Source of the DNA: Blautia sp. BIOML-A1
GTDB lineage: Bacteria > Bacillota > Clostridia > Lachnospirales > Lachnospiraceae
DNA: 64,000 bases
Assembly: GCF_009883055.1 (NCBI RefSeq)
Contig: NZ_WWVR01000002.1
Span: 62,001 to 126,000, forward strand
Direction of reading: 5' to 3'
Shown: positions 17,745-26,797 of the stretch, one piece after another
How positions within the stretch are numbered: position 1 is the first letter of the stretch
Layout of the letters: each line of letters opens with the position of its first letter
The notes under the pieces: generated by a model
Databases searched by the model: none
The model's input: only the letters and a program-made list of their open reading frames with translations
What the model was told of the DNA's origin: nothing
Position numbers and translations under genes: made by a program

Positions 17745-18554
17745 ATGAGTGATGGAGTTTTAAAGTCAGATCCGGATGCAGTCTGGAATTATGTGGTTTC
17801 ATTAAATGAGAATAAGGAATACGTTGATGAAGCTGTCAAAGGTGCAAAAGATGCACTGGAATCTCTGCTGCAGCGGCTGAACCAGAAACGGTCTTCTATT
17901 GCAGATAAGAGATCAGAGTGGGAAAATCAGATTCGTTTTTATGCAGATGAAAGCGAATCTGAGCAGGATCCGAAAAAACAGGAAGATTACAGGAAAAAAA
18001 TAGAAGAAGCCAAAGCCAGGATAAGAAAGCTGGATATACAGGATGAAGAAATCATATCCATCATAAAAAAAATTCCTGACTATGTGGATCTGCTTACAAA
18101 CGCACAAAGGAGAACTGGACGTTCATTTACAAAATCCAAAAGAATTCTGAATGCCTATCTCAAGATGGTAGAAGAATATAATGTAATGACCAGAATGAGG
18201 GAATGTGGATATAGTGGAACACCGGGAAAATACGGAGTAATGCAGTTTCGAGGAACTACATTTTACTGCAGTGGAAGTGCTTATGCACCAACAGAAGATA
18301 ATCTGAAGCGAATGGAAAAGGGAAGAGCCCCGATAGGATACGATGGTGATCCGATAGAACTGCACCATCTGATTCAGTCCGAGAGCGGCAGTGTCGTAGA
18401 AATTTCAGGGAGCATGCACAGAGAGAATCATAAAACATTACATATTAATACGTCAGATATACCATCTGGAATTAACCGTTCCAGCTTTCAGATGCTCCGA
18501 AGTGCATACTGGAAGCGGCGGGCACAGACACTGAGGAAAGAAATGAGAAAATAA
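17745..18554 (+). CDS. Putative effector: helical N-terminus with LHH-type HNH/Endo VII nuclease domain
   Basis: 269 residues. The N-terminal about 150 residues form long charged helices, like the trafficking domains of type VII effectors. The C-terminus has the LHH signature: L206-H207-H208 in PIELHHL, then H225 and H229 in MHRENH. The LHH family is an HNH/endonuclease VII-fold group known as the toxin tip of bacterial polymorphic toxins. It sits among WXG-like genes behind an FtsK-type motor, as expected for an exported DNase. No recognised immunity gene follows; the 69-residue and 259-residue products downstream are the candidates. Confidence 0.8.
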   Translation: MSDGVLKSDPDAVWNYVVSLNENKEYVDEAVKGAKDALESLLQRLNQKRSSIADKRSEWENQIRFYADESESEQDPKKQEDYRKKIEEAKARIRKLDIQDEEIISIIKKIPDYVDLLTNAQRRTGRSFTKSKRILNAYLKMVEEYNVMTRMRECGYSGTPGKYGVMQFRGTTFYCSGSAYAPTEDNLKRMEKGRAPIGYDGDPIELHHLIQSESGSVVEISGSMHRENHKTLHINTSDIPSGINRSSFQMLRSAYWKRRAQTLRKEMRK

Positions 18555-18557
18555 GAT

Positions 18558-18767
18558 ATGGACACAACAGTTTCTTATTATGTGAGAAAAAAAGTAAAAG
18601 ATGATTTTGACAAGTGCAATTGGACAGACGGTGTGGGTAAGAAGTTTGAGGATGTTGCACTGACAGAAATGCTGAAAGCACTGGATGAACTGGAAACAGC
18701 ACTGGAAGAAACAGAGAAGTTTTTTACAAACGCAGAAAGTATTCTGGCAGACACAAGACCGGAATAA
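18558..18767 (+). CDS. Small acidic helical protein (WXG-like or immunity candidate)
   Basis: 69 residues starting three bases after the stop of the nuclease gene, so translation is probably coupled. It contains NWTDGVGKKF, reminiscent of the WxG turn of WXG100 proteins, followed by one long acidic helix. It could be the nuclease's partner/chaperone, an acidic immunity protein, or a third small secreted helical protein. The family is not recognised. Confidence 0.65.
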   Translation: MDTTVSYYVRKKVKDDFDKCNWTDGVGKKFEDVALTEMLKALDELETALEETEKFFTNAESILADTRPE

Positions 18768-18781
18768 GTGGGGAAAGACGA

Positions 18782-19561
18782 ATGAAAGTAGTTCAGGGAA
18801 ATTACCGACAATATCAGCTGGTAGATAAAACCAGAAAAAAGGATATAGATGGTATCAGATATCTTATTGCCGGTGAAAGAAACTTATGGGCAAAGCTGCT
18901 GAGAGATAAATCAGAGACCAAAAAAGCAGAAATTTATAACCTGATAACCAGAAATGGTTCTACAGGATTTGAGAGACCAATTGAATTACTGACAGATGAA
19001 AAAGGCAAATTTGTCGGATATACCTTTTATGGACCGGATATGGACATTGTCCCGGAAAAGAAACAGGATACGGGGATTCCGCCTGTTAATAATCCAGATA
19101 TTCCGGACTTTTCGAAGCCGCCGGTTTCGACATCAGGATCAACGTCAGGAGTAACACAATTGATAATTCTTGTGGTTATAGGCGTTTTGATGCTTTTTAT
19201 TATGAAAAATCTGCTGAACAGATATCTCCTGATTTTTATTTACGAGAATATTTCACAGGTGGCAGGTGAAGGATGTGCGAGACTTTCCTTTGATGGAATA
19301 CTTCCGGGGGCTGTTGGAATTGCGGCACTGGTGCTGTATCAGCGCAAAACCGGAGGAGATATGGATACCATTCAGAAATACTGTTTAATGGCAGTATTAA
19401 GTTTTGCAGCAGGGGTTCTGATTACCTATGTGGTTATTGGTATAATCTGTGTTCTGGTAATTGGGATTTTCGGAGTGGTAAAAACCTATCAGTCGGTAAT
19501 TTTTACAGTAATCATAGCGGCTGTGCTTATCAAAATGTTTTTGCCGGGTCGGAGAAGATAA
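18782..19561 (+). CDS. Membrane protein with kinase-N-lobe-like cytosolic head
   Basis: 259 residues. The first about 95 residues are soluble and contain LIAGERNLWAKLL...IYNLI...FERPIELLTDEKGKFVGYTF. This resembles the N-lobe of the divergent Ser/Thr kinases found beside vWA proteins (glycine loop, A-K38 in place of VAIK, then the G-x-F-V-G-Y strand). The catalytic C-lobe is absent; instead a Pro/Ser linker (about 98-120) leads to four or so membrane helices (124-140, 160-185, 195-225, 233-252). If the likeness is real it is a pseudokinase fragment used as a binding module. The start follows GTGGGGAAAG. Confidence 0.7.
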   Translation: MKVVQGNYRQYQLVDKTRKKDIDGIRYLIAGERNLWAKLLRDKSETKKAEIYNLITRNGSTGFERPIELLTDEKGKFVGYTFYGPDMDIVPEKKQDTGIPPVNNPDIPDFSKPPVSTSGSTSGVTQLIILVVIGVLMLFIMKNLLNRYLLIFIYENISQVAGEGCARLSFDGILPGAVGIAALVLYQRKTGGDMDTIQKYCLMAVLSFAAGVLITYVVIGIICVLVIGIFGVVKTYQSVIFTVIIAAVLIKMFLPGRRR

Positions 19562-19628
19562 AATATAATAACGAAATTCCTCTGTACAGAGGTTTCAATA
19601 TAAAATTTACAAAAAAGGGGAAAAGAGT

Positions 19629-22208
19629 ATGAGACACATGAAAAAAATTCTGACTGTTTTACTGGCAGCAGTGATGCTTATCTGTATGTCAGTAAGTGCA
19701 GTTTGGGCAGAAGGTGAAGAAGTGGCGCAGCAGACGACTGCGGATAACATGAGTTTTGATGTTATTTTTGCCATTGATGGAAGTGGCTCCATGAAAAAGT
19801 CAGATGCGTTGAAATTGAGGCTGACAGCAGGACGGCTGTTCACGGAAATGACATATTCTAACACATCAAGAGCTGGATTTGTGCAGTTCACTAATATTAT
19901 TATGGATAGCCAGGGACTGACAGACCTGTCTACAGAAGACAGTAAAGCTTCATTCAGAGACCGCCTGTCAGGACTGCAGGATTCTGTAAAAGGAAGCTGG
20001 GATACAGATATTTCTCTGGGACTGACACAGGCTTTAAATCTGTTAAAAGAGGGTGATTCCTTCAATGGAGACAGAAATCCTATGATTATTCTTCTCAGTG
20101 ATGGAAACACAGACCTTCCAAATGGACCGAGAACCGTAGAGGAATCCAATGCAGAATTGACAGGAACTCTTAGTGAGGCAGCTTCTCTTGGTGTTCCGAT
20201 TTATTCTATTGGCCTTAACTATGATGGAAAACTGGATGTAGATTACATGCAGAATATTGCCAATCAGACAGGTGGAGCCTTTTATAATATCACTACCGCA
20301 ACAGATTTCAACAAATATATGACAGATATTTTTGGAAATGTTGCAGATGGTGATCTGACAGGTCTGAATCCAGCGTATATAGATGGAAGATTTGTAACAG
20401 ATTTTGTGATTGACAATGGCAGTGTACTGATGGCCAATATTGTTATTCTTACAGATAAAGGCGTAAGTGATCCGCAGCTTATAGATCCAACCGGAGCGGT
20501 GGTTCCTCTGGATGCAGACCATGGAGTGATTGTTTCGACGGATACTTCGGATGAGAATAAAGTATCGACGTATACGATCCTCAAAATCATGTATCCTGTA
20601 CAGGGAGCATGGAAAGTCAGTGTAAAGGGTGAAGCCGACGATGCAGTACAGGTAAACCTTCTGACTACATATGATATTTCTTTTAAACTTCTCAACAGCA
20701 GGGATCCGATTGCAGGAAATGATATCAATATTTACGGAAAGCTTGTACGTGGAGATGAAAATATCACAGATTCAAACCTGCTTTCGGGAGCTATGGCAAT
20801 CTGTACTATTATGGATAACAAGGGAAATATTGTCGGAGAGAATCTTCCGATGACTTACAATGAAGAAAAACATGTCTTCATTTGTAAAACGAATCTTGAA
20901 AAATCAGGAAACTACTATGTGACAGCACATCTGGAAGGCAAAGATGGAAGCTTCTCGAAAGAAGCTGCACAGTATCAGTTATCCATAGGAAGAGCCAAAC
21001 TGACCGTATCTGGAAGACCAGATGTCAGCATGTGGTGCAATCCAATCAAAACAAAGGCCTCGGTTGATATCAGCCAGCATGTAAAGAGCGAGTCTCTTGC
21101 AGAACTGAACTGCAGTATAGAGGATAATGGAAATAATATTGTAACAGCAGATTACAACAAAGACACAGGAATGCTTAATATCACGCCACTGAGAACCGGC
21201 ACAGGATATCTGAAGTTGATTTTTTCTGATGCATATGGTCAGAGTGCAGAGCTTACGGTATTCGTCACTGTAAAACCATCCTGGATCTGGTTTGTTGCAG
21301 CAATCGTAATTCTGGCAGTGATTGTGGCACTGATTGCTGGTATTATGAAAGCAACAAAACCGGTGCTTAAGGATTCGGTAACCGTAGAACTTTCTTTACC
21401 GCCGATGCTTGCAAATCTTACACCGTCACCGGCAACACTGGCAATGCCGGCTAAGAAATCAGAGGTAATTCTCGGAAAACTGATTCAGGGTGATACATTT
21501 GCACAGAGCACCCTGGGAAATCCGATCATGCAGGCAGGACTGACAACACTTGTAAATAAGATCAAACTGGTTGCATGCAAAGGAGACGCAGTTACAGTAA
21601 AAATCTTACCGAAAACACCGGGAATGATCATGATCAACAACCAGAATGTGGACAATGCAAAAGGAATTTCTTATCCAATGAACAAGGGAGACAGAATTGC
21701 AATTCAATTCTCAACAGATGGAAATTCAATCAGTACAGTAACATTACAGCTTGGCGGAGAAGGTGGATGGGATGGCAACTTTGAACCTGGCGGTGACATA
21801 TTTGGTGGTGGTCAGAGTGGAAATCCATTTGGAAATAATGATTTTGGAAGCCCGTTTGGTGGCGGTGGTGCAGGCAATTTTGGTGATCCATTTGGTGGAA
21901 ACACTGGAAATTTCGGAAATCCATTCGGCGGTGCCGGAGGATCTTATGGAAGTCAGCCAGGAGGCAGCAACATGGGTGGATTTGATGGAGGTCAGCCAGG
22001 AAACAACGGCATGGGTGGATTTGACGGAAACCAGCCGGGAAACAACAGTGCAGATGATTTTGGCACAGGAAATATGGCGGGAAATCCGAATGATTTTGGA
22101 AATTCATCACAGGATGACTTCGGCAGTGCAAACGATAATGCCGAAGAAAACAATAACTTCGATTTCGGTGGCGACAGTTCTGATAATGGTTTCGGGGGAT
22201 TCATCTAA
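19629..22208 (+). CDS. Secreted/anchored vWA-domain protein with Gly/Asn/Phe-rich cytosolic tail
   Basis: 859 residues. A signal peptide (about 1-27, cleavage after VWA) is followed by a von Willebrand factor A domain (about 44-235) with a complete MIDAS (D50-G-S-G-S, T in DTDISLGL, D in LLSDGNTD). Beta-rich Ig-like regions follow (about 240-550), then one membrane helix (about 553-576) and a cytosolic part of about 280 residues that ends in NPFGG-type low-complexity repeats. The vWA domain is thus extracellular and the tail intracellular. Its tail composition is shared with the second vWA protein at 36974. Confidence 0.85.
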   Translation: MRHMKKILTVLLAAVMLICMSVSAVWAEGEEVAQQTTADNMSFDVIFAIDGSGSMKKSDALKLRLTAGRLFTEMTYSNTSRAGFVQFTNIIMDSQGLTDLSTEDSKASFRDRLSGLQDSVKGSWDTDISLGLTQALNLLKEGDSFNGDRNPMIILLSDGNTDLPNGPRTVEESNAELTGTLSEAASLGVPIYSIGLNYDGKLDVDYMQNIANQTGGAFYNITTATDFNKYMTDIFGNVADGDLTGLNPAYIDGRFVTDFVIDNGSVLMANIVILTDKGVSDPQLIDPTGAVVPLDADHGVIVSTDTSDENKVSTYTILKIMYPVQGAWKVSVKGEADDAVQVNLLTTYDISFKLLNSRDPIAGNDINIYGKLVRGDENITDSNLLSGAMAICTIMDNKGNIVGENLPMTYNEEKHVFICKTNLEKSGNYYVTAHLEGKDGSFSKEAAQYQLSIGRAKLTVSGRPDVSMWCNPIKTKASVDISQHVKSESLAELNCSIEDNGNNIVTADYNKDTGMLNITPLRTGTGYLKLIFSDAYGQSAELTVFVTVKPSWIWFVAAIVILAVIVALIAGIMKATKPVLKDSVTVELSLPPMLANLTPSPATLAMPAKKSEVILGKLIQGDTFAQSTLGNPIMQAGLTTLVNKIKLVACKGDAVTVKILPKTPGMIMINNQNVDNAKGISYPMNKGDRIAIQFSTDGNSISTVTLQLGGEGGWDGNFEPGGDIFGGGQSGNPFGNNDFGSPFGGGGAGNFGDPFGGNTGNFGNPFGGAGGSYGSQPGGSNMGGFDGGQPGNNGMGGFDGNQPGNNSADDFGTGNMAGNPNDFGNSSQDDFGSANDNAEENNNFDFGGDSSDNGFGGFI

Positions 22209-22243
22209 AATCCCCCTCCCTAAAGGGAGACTCTAATCAGAAT

Positions 22244-22527
22244 ATGAAGCAAACATCGCCTGAAAAGGATACAGAAAATCTACTTCAAAGTTTATTGAAA
22301 GAAGCATCTTTGATATATAGTTCCAGGAACTATAGTTACGATAGGAAGGCTGTTATATTGTATGTTCCTGCATCTGTGGGGAAACTCTATGATGTCACAA
22401 AAATTTCTTGAAAAGAAGAATTGAAGAAATAAAAGCAACAGCTGTTTCAGTTGGAATTGATTTGCAGCCAGAGCGCAAAGATATCCTGTTCGATGATGAT
22501 ATCGGAACAGACAGATCTGGAAAATAA
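22244..22527 (+). pseudogene. Small gene broken by a one-base frameshift
   Basis: A 55-codon frame starts at ATG 22244 (MKQTSPEKDTENLL...YVPASVGKLYDVTKIS) and stops at 22409-22411. In the -1 frame the coding-like sequence carries straight on (NFLKRRIEEIKATAVSVGIDLQPERKDILFDDD...) to TAA 22525-22527. One extra A in the five-A run at about 22399-22403 would restore a single 93-residue protein. The family is unknown. It may be a real pseudogene, a phase-variable run or a sequencing error. A purine-rich AAGGGAGA lies 14 bases before the ATG. It fills most of the 367-bp gap between the vWA and tubulin-like genes. Confidence 0.5.
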
Positions 22528-22575
22528 AAAAATAATTACAATTACGATAAAAAGACAAGAAAGGAAAGTAAGGAC

Positions 22576-25500
22576 ATGGCAGAAGAAGTAAAGGTAAGCT
22601 TATTAGAAAAGTCATTAAGTCTTTCAAAAAATGGTGGCATCTATTATGGAGGGGCACGAGTAGAGGCTGACGAACGGACAGCGGTTTTGTTTGTTGGTCT
22701 TGGAGGAAGTGGCGCGGATGCTCTGCTTCGTATTAAAGATCAGGTAAAAACCAGAATGATCCTTCCGGCAGATAAGACAGGTGCTCCGGTTGCAGATCAG
22801 CCAAAAAATATTGGATATTTGGAAATCGATACAGACAACAGTGGTCAGGCAGCCACTTATGGAACTGCTCATTTTGATCAGTTTGGAAAAGAATTCTGTG
22901 ATATTTCAGTAAAATCAACACCAGATGTAATCGCAGACATCAAAAAAGCAAAAGCCGCAGGTGAGGAATGCTGGCAGTGGTTTGATGATGATGTAAATCA
23001 GGTTGCAGGTTCCAAAGGAGCCGGTGGAATACGCCAGATTGGTAGAATGCTTCTGATGAACAATATTGCAAAGGTGATTAATTCTGTTTCAGGAAAGATT
23101 GATCTTCTGACTCAGAATAACCCGGATATTGAGAGATTGCTGGTTTATGTATTTTCAGGTATCTCAGGCGGAACTGGTGCAGGTACATTTCTGGATATGG
23201 CATATATTCTGAGAAAGATAGCCAAAGCCAAAAATCCAAATGTAAATATTATGGGATATCTGTTAATGACAGATGTGAATGAACTGAATGGCGGTAAAAA
23301 AGAGGCTTTGAGAACCAATGGATTTTCCTGTCTGAAAGAACTGGATTACTGGATGAATTCAGGAGAGCATGAAGACCGCTATTATCAGAAATTTCCAAAT
23401 GGTTTTGAATTAAATGAGCACGATTGCCCATTTGATTTCTGTCATTTGCTGGATGCATCTGATGTTGGCGGACATAATTTCAACTATGACAAAATTTTAA
23501 GATCTGTAGCAGAAAATGTATTTGCCTATATTGCAGGCGAGGCAGGCGGCGATACTTCCACAAGCACGATGGCTTCTCTGTATGATAATATTCAGGGATA
23601 TATTACAACACTTACTGCATCTGCAAAATATCCGGCAGGCTACAAGTTTCTCTCACTGGGAGCCTCCAAAATAGAAATTCCATATACTGAAATTTCAACA
23701 TTGGTTGCTGCCAGAGTATTTCAGCGGCTTAATGCAGGAATGTTCAAAAACAGACCGACAGAAAATCAGTTTAATGTAAGTGTATTTAAGGATCTTGAGA
23801 TGACGGAAGAGTGTATTCGAAGCACGCTTTATAAAAATGTGACTGCTCAGAGACCTCTTCTTGAAGTAAAAAATTATAAATATGCAGATATTTGGCCAAA
23901 CAATGCCCCATATCAGGCAGTCCACAACTGGATTGCTATGTTCCAGAGATCTGTTGTGCCACAGGCAGCAAATCTTCCGGCGTACTTAGAGGGAAAATTA
24001 AAAGAATTTATAAAACGAAATCTCAAAGATAAGAAGACAGGACCAGTTTACCTCAGATATTACATGAAATCACAGCAAAATTATTGTCTGTATCATATGC
24101 TCGAGGGATTTCGTAAATATTGTTCCGAGCTGCAGACACAGTGTGAGTCAAAATCAAAAGAGCTGCGGGATAACATGAATCAGGCTTTTGCGGCAGGAAG
24201 CAATCTGGGAGCTTGGGATAGTAAAACTAAGGCTGTAGAGAGATATTTGAAGGCGTTAAATGCCTGGTACAGAAATGAGGAACATGGATTCCTGAATGAG
24301 AAGATTGTAGAAGTATTGGAGACTGTACAAAGCAGATTAGAACTGTACTATAACAATATCTTAAAACCGCTGACAGATATTTTAATGGAATTGCCGGATA
24401 TTTTTGACAGAAATGTGGAATATATCAGAGTAAATTCCAGTAAAGTGGATGAAGGCACAGATATTCTGATCAATCCACTCGAGTTTGAACAGACCAGAAA
24501 GAATATGTTTGAAGCAGCAGTGGTACAGGCTGAGAATAATTTCCTGGAAAGTCTTTCTACAAATATTCGCAAATGGATAGGCAGAGATATTGATGGTGTT
24601 GATGCAAATATTGGGACGGGTATGGATATTTCCGGGTTTATTTCTAACTTTGTATCCGAAAACTTCCAGGCGTTGCTGACAATAAACATGCAATCTGTCA
24701 TGAACAGCAAACTGAAAAATGGAGAAAGTCTGGAAAATTACATAAGGAACCGCGTAGAGGATCTTTTGAAATCCTCTTATCCAATGTATAAAGAATCTAC
24801 CGGAATTTTAGGTGAAGTAGCAGAGTTTTCCATGATTTCCGTGCCGAGCAACTGTCCGATAATCTATAAAGTAGTAAAAGAGCATATTGAATCCAAAAAT
24901 CTTGACAAGATAAAGGTAAAGAAGAGCAAGGAAGAAAGCCGTATGTATATCATCAAGATTACAAGCGGCTATCCATTATACTCTAATGATTACCTTCAGG
25001 AAATGGAAAAAGAATATGAAAAACAAATGGGAAATCAGAGTACTACCAGCGGAAAACATCTGAAACCGGAATGGAGAGATCAGCTGCCGTCTCCATGCAT
25101 CCAGTTGGCCTGGAAATATCCGTATGAATGTCGAAGAACAAAAGAAAGAAATGAGAAATACAAAGCCCTGTTTGACAAATGTTACGCAAATAAGATCATT
25201 GACAGAAGAACAGACTGTTTCTTCCTGAGAAGATCAAATCCAGAAGTTGCAAAAAAAGTGAGCAGAGCAAATCTGACAGCTCCTACAATTCTTGAAAAGA
25301 TGGAGCAGTTTGAAAAAATTAAGTCAAAACTGTGGGATGACAAAAACGGCATAAAATTATTTACCTGTGGTACTTATATGATAGGCAAGCCAGATGGAGA
25401 AATGCAGAACGTAAAAGAAAATATGCTTCGTTTTCCACTTATCCTGGATATTCTGGAAAAAGAAAGCGAGCTGGCAGACAGAATTGAGACAATTGAGGAA

Positions 25501-26691
25501 GAATTGCATTATCCGAAATATTTCTCAATGGCAAATATGAATCATATGATCCGGGTAAATAAGTATACGGGAGATACTTCTTATAAGAAAACAGATACAG
25601 ATCCGTTTCCAGTCAAACTGACAGAAGGCCATGAAATGCATCCGGATTATAAAGAATATCAGATTTATCAGAGTTTTTGCAGAAGTCTGAATAAAGATAT
25701 GAAGGAAGAAATTGAACTCCAGTATGACAACCTTAAGAAACGTATTGAAATGAGTCCGAGTGCACTGGAGGAATATATTGAGGAAATTCGAAAATATATT
25801 CAGACCTACGAGAAACAGACAGAAAAGGCTCGCAATGAGATGTACAACGCCGGAAAGGAAGAAAGACCGGCATTCCTTGAGAAAATTGAATTTTATCAGG
25901 GCTGCATTGAAGAATTAAAACGTATGCTTCCTATAGACATAGACCCAGAACCGGACCCAGTTCCAACACCAGAACCAGACCCAGTTCCAACTCCAGAACC
26001 GGACCCAGCACCAACTCCAGCACCATCACCAGCACCAACTCCGGCACCAGAACCGCAAACTCCACCAAGATACTTAAATCCACAGACATGGCAGCCAATT
26101 GAGAATCCACAGCCGGGTCAGCAGGTATTTGACACAAAACTGAGTCAAATGGTCACATATACACCGGAGGCACCGAAAGCACCGAGATATCTGAATCCAC
26201 AGACATGGCAGCCAATTGAGAATCCACAGCCGGGTCAGCAGGTGTTTGATACAAAGCTGGGACAGATGATTGCATATACACCGGAGGCACCGAGATATCT
26301 GAATCCGCAGACATGGCAGCCAATTGAGAATCCACAGCCGGGTCAGCAGGTGTTTGATACAAAGCTGGGACAGATGATCGTATATACACCGGAGGCACCG
26401 AGAGTACCGAGATATCTGAATCCGCAGACATGGCAGCCAATTGAGAATCCACAGCCAGGACAGCCAGTATTTGATACACAGATAAATCAGATGATTTATT
26501 ACAATCCATATCAGCAGCCAGTGCAGGGAGGCTATCCGGGAATGCCGGGTCAGCAGCCAGTGCAGGGAGGCTATCCGGGAATGGCACCACAGCAGCCGGT
26601 ACAGGGAGGCTATCCGGGAATGGCACCACAGCAGCCGACTCAGGGAGGTTATCCGGGAATGCCAGGCGGCGATGAGAATAACCAGCAGTAA
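22576..26691 (+). CDS. Giant tubulin-like GTPase with C-terminal tandem repeats
   Basis: 1371 residues. The N-terminus has the tubulin/FtsZ Rossmann layout: a first glycine loop [12 protein letters not shown] (about 35-46) and the tubulin signature-like loop SGGTGAGTF at 197-205, matching the Tubulin_2-type bacterial tubulin-like family. The long middle (about 400-1110) is mostly helical and unrecognised. A Pro-rich spacer ((P)EPDPVPTP type, about 1120-1160) leads to four copies of a 36-39-residue unit starting [18 protein letters not shown] and four copies of a 13-residue [11 protein letters not shown] unit. No signal peptide or membrane helix, so it is cytosolic. It could form a filament or scaffold for this locus. 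The start follows AAGGAAAGTAAGG. Confidence 0.85.
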   Translation: MAEEVKVSLLEKSLSLSKNGGIYYGGARVEADERTAVLFVGLGGSGADALLRIKDQVKTRMILPADKTGAPVADQPKNIGYLEIDTDNSGQAATYGTAHFDQFGKEFCDISVKSTPDVIADIKKAKAAGEECWQWFDDDVNQVAGSKGAGGIRQIGRMLLMNNIAKVINSVSGKIDLLTQNNPDIERLLVYVFSGISGGTGAGTFLDMAYILRKIAKAKNPNVNIMGYLLMTDVNELNGGKKEALRTNGFSCLKELDYWMNSGEHEDRYYQKFPNGFELNEHDCPFDFCHLLDASDVGGHNFNYDKILRSVAENVFAYIAGEAGGDTSTSTMASLYDNIQGYITTLTASAKYPAGYKFLSLGASKIEIPYTEISTLVAARVFQRLNAGMFKNRPTENQFNVSVFKDLEMTEECIRSTLYKNVTAQRPLLEVKNYKYADIWPNNAPYQAVHNWIAMFQRSVVPQAANLPAYLEGKLKEFIKRNLKDKKTGPVYLRYYMKSQQNYCLYHMLEGFRKYCSELQTQCESKSKELRDNMNQAFAAGSNLGAWDSKTKAVERYLKALNAWYRNEEHGFLNEKIVEVLETVQSRLELYYNNILKPLTDILMELPDIFDRNVEYIRVNSSKVDEGTDILINPLEFEQTRKNMFEAAVVQAENNFLESLSTNIRKWIGRDIDGVDANIGTGMDISGFISNFVSENFQALLTINMQSVMNSKLKNGESLENYIRNRVEDLLKSSYPMYKESTGILGEVAEFSMISVPSNCPIIYKVVKEHIESKNLDKIKVKKSKEESRMYIIKITSGYPLYSNDYLQEMEKEYEKQMGNQSTTSGKHLKPEWRDQLPSPCIQLAWKYPYECRRTKERNEKYKALFDKCYANKIIDRRTDCFFLRRSNPEVAKKVSRANLTAPTILEKMEQFEKIKSKLWDDKNGIKLFTCGTYMIGKPDGEMQNVKENMLRFPLILDILEKESELADRIETIEEELHYPKYFSMANMNHMIRVNKYTGDTSYKKTDTDPFPVKLTEGHEMHPDYKEYQIYQSFCRSLNKDMKEEIELQYDNLKKRIEMSPSALEEYIEEIRKYIQTYEKQTEKARNEMYNAGKEERPAFLEKIEFYQGCIEELKRMLPIDIDPEPDPVPTPEPDPVPTPEPDPAPTPAPSPAPTPAPEPQTPPRYLNPQTWQPIENPQPGQQVFDTKLSQMVTYTPEAPKAPRYLNPQTWQPIENPQPGQQVFDTKLGQMIAYTPEAPRYLNPQTWQPIENPQPGQQVFDTKLGQMIVYTPEAPRVPRYLNPQTWQPIENPQPGQPVFDTQINQMIYYNPYQQPVQGGYPGMPGQQPVQGGYPGMAPQQPVQGGYPGMAPQQPTQGGYPGMPGGDENNQQ
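26065..26511 (+). repeat. Four tandem copies of a 108-117-bp coding repeat
   Basis: Units begin at 26065, 26182, 26290 and 26407, all in frame. Each encodes [18 protein letters not shown] followed by a variable [16 protein letters not shown] part. Near-identical DNA between units 2, 3 and 4 indicates recent duplication or gene conversion. Confidence 0.95.
26512..26667 (+). repeat. Four tandem 39-bp coding repeats ([11 protein letters not shown])
   Basis: Exact 39-bp periodicity at 26512, 26551, 26590 and 26629. The last unit has T for V at the fourth residue. The composition resembles P/Q/G/Y-rich disordered tails. Confidence 0.95.
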
Positions 26692-26728
26692 AAAAAATAT
26701 ATTTTAAATACCGGAAGGTAACACCGGT

Positions 26729-26771
26729 GAAGCATAACGCTGTCATAGAACACAGCGTTATGCTTCGTTTT
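26729..26771 (+). terminator. Strong hairpin after the tubulin-like gene
   Basis: Perfect 15-bp stem (GAAGCATAACGCTGT at 26729-26743 with 26752-26766) followed by GTTTTC. The short T-tract suggests partial termination or 3'-end protection inside the operon. Confidence 0.65.
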
Positions 26772-26797
26772 CAGAAACAATTTGGGAGGAAACTTTC

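Noticed and set aside
22390..22412. Programmed -1 frameshift in the small gene before the tubulin-like gene
   Set aside because: The run CACAAAAATTT does not form a good X-XXY-YYZ slippery heptamer and no downstream pseudoknot is evident; a simple indel is more likely.
26065..26667. CRISPR-like regular repeats
   Set aside because: The repeats are in frame, encode Pro/Gln/Gly peptides, and have no unique spacers of constant length.
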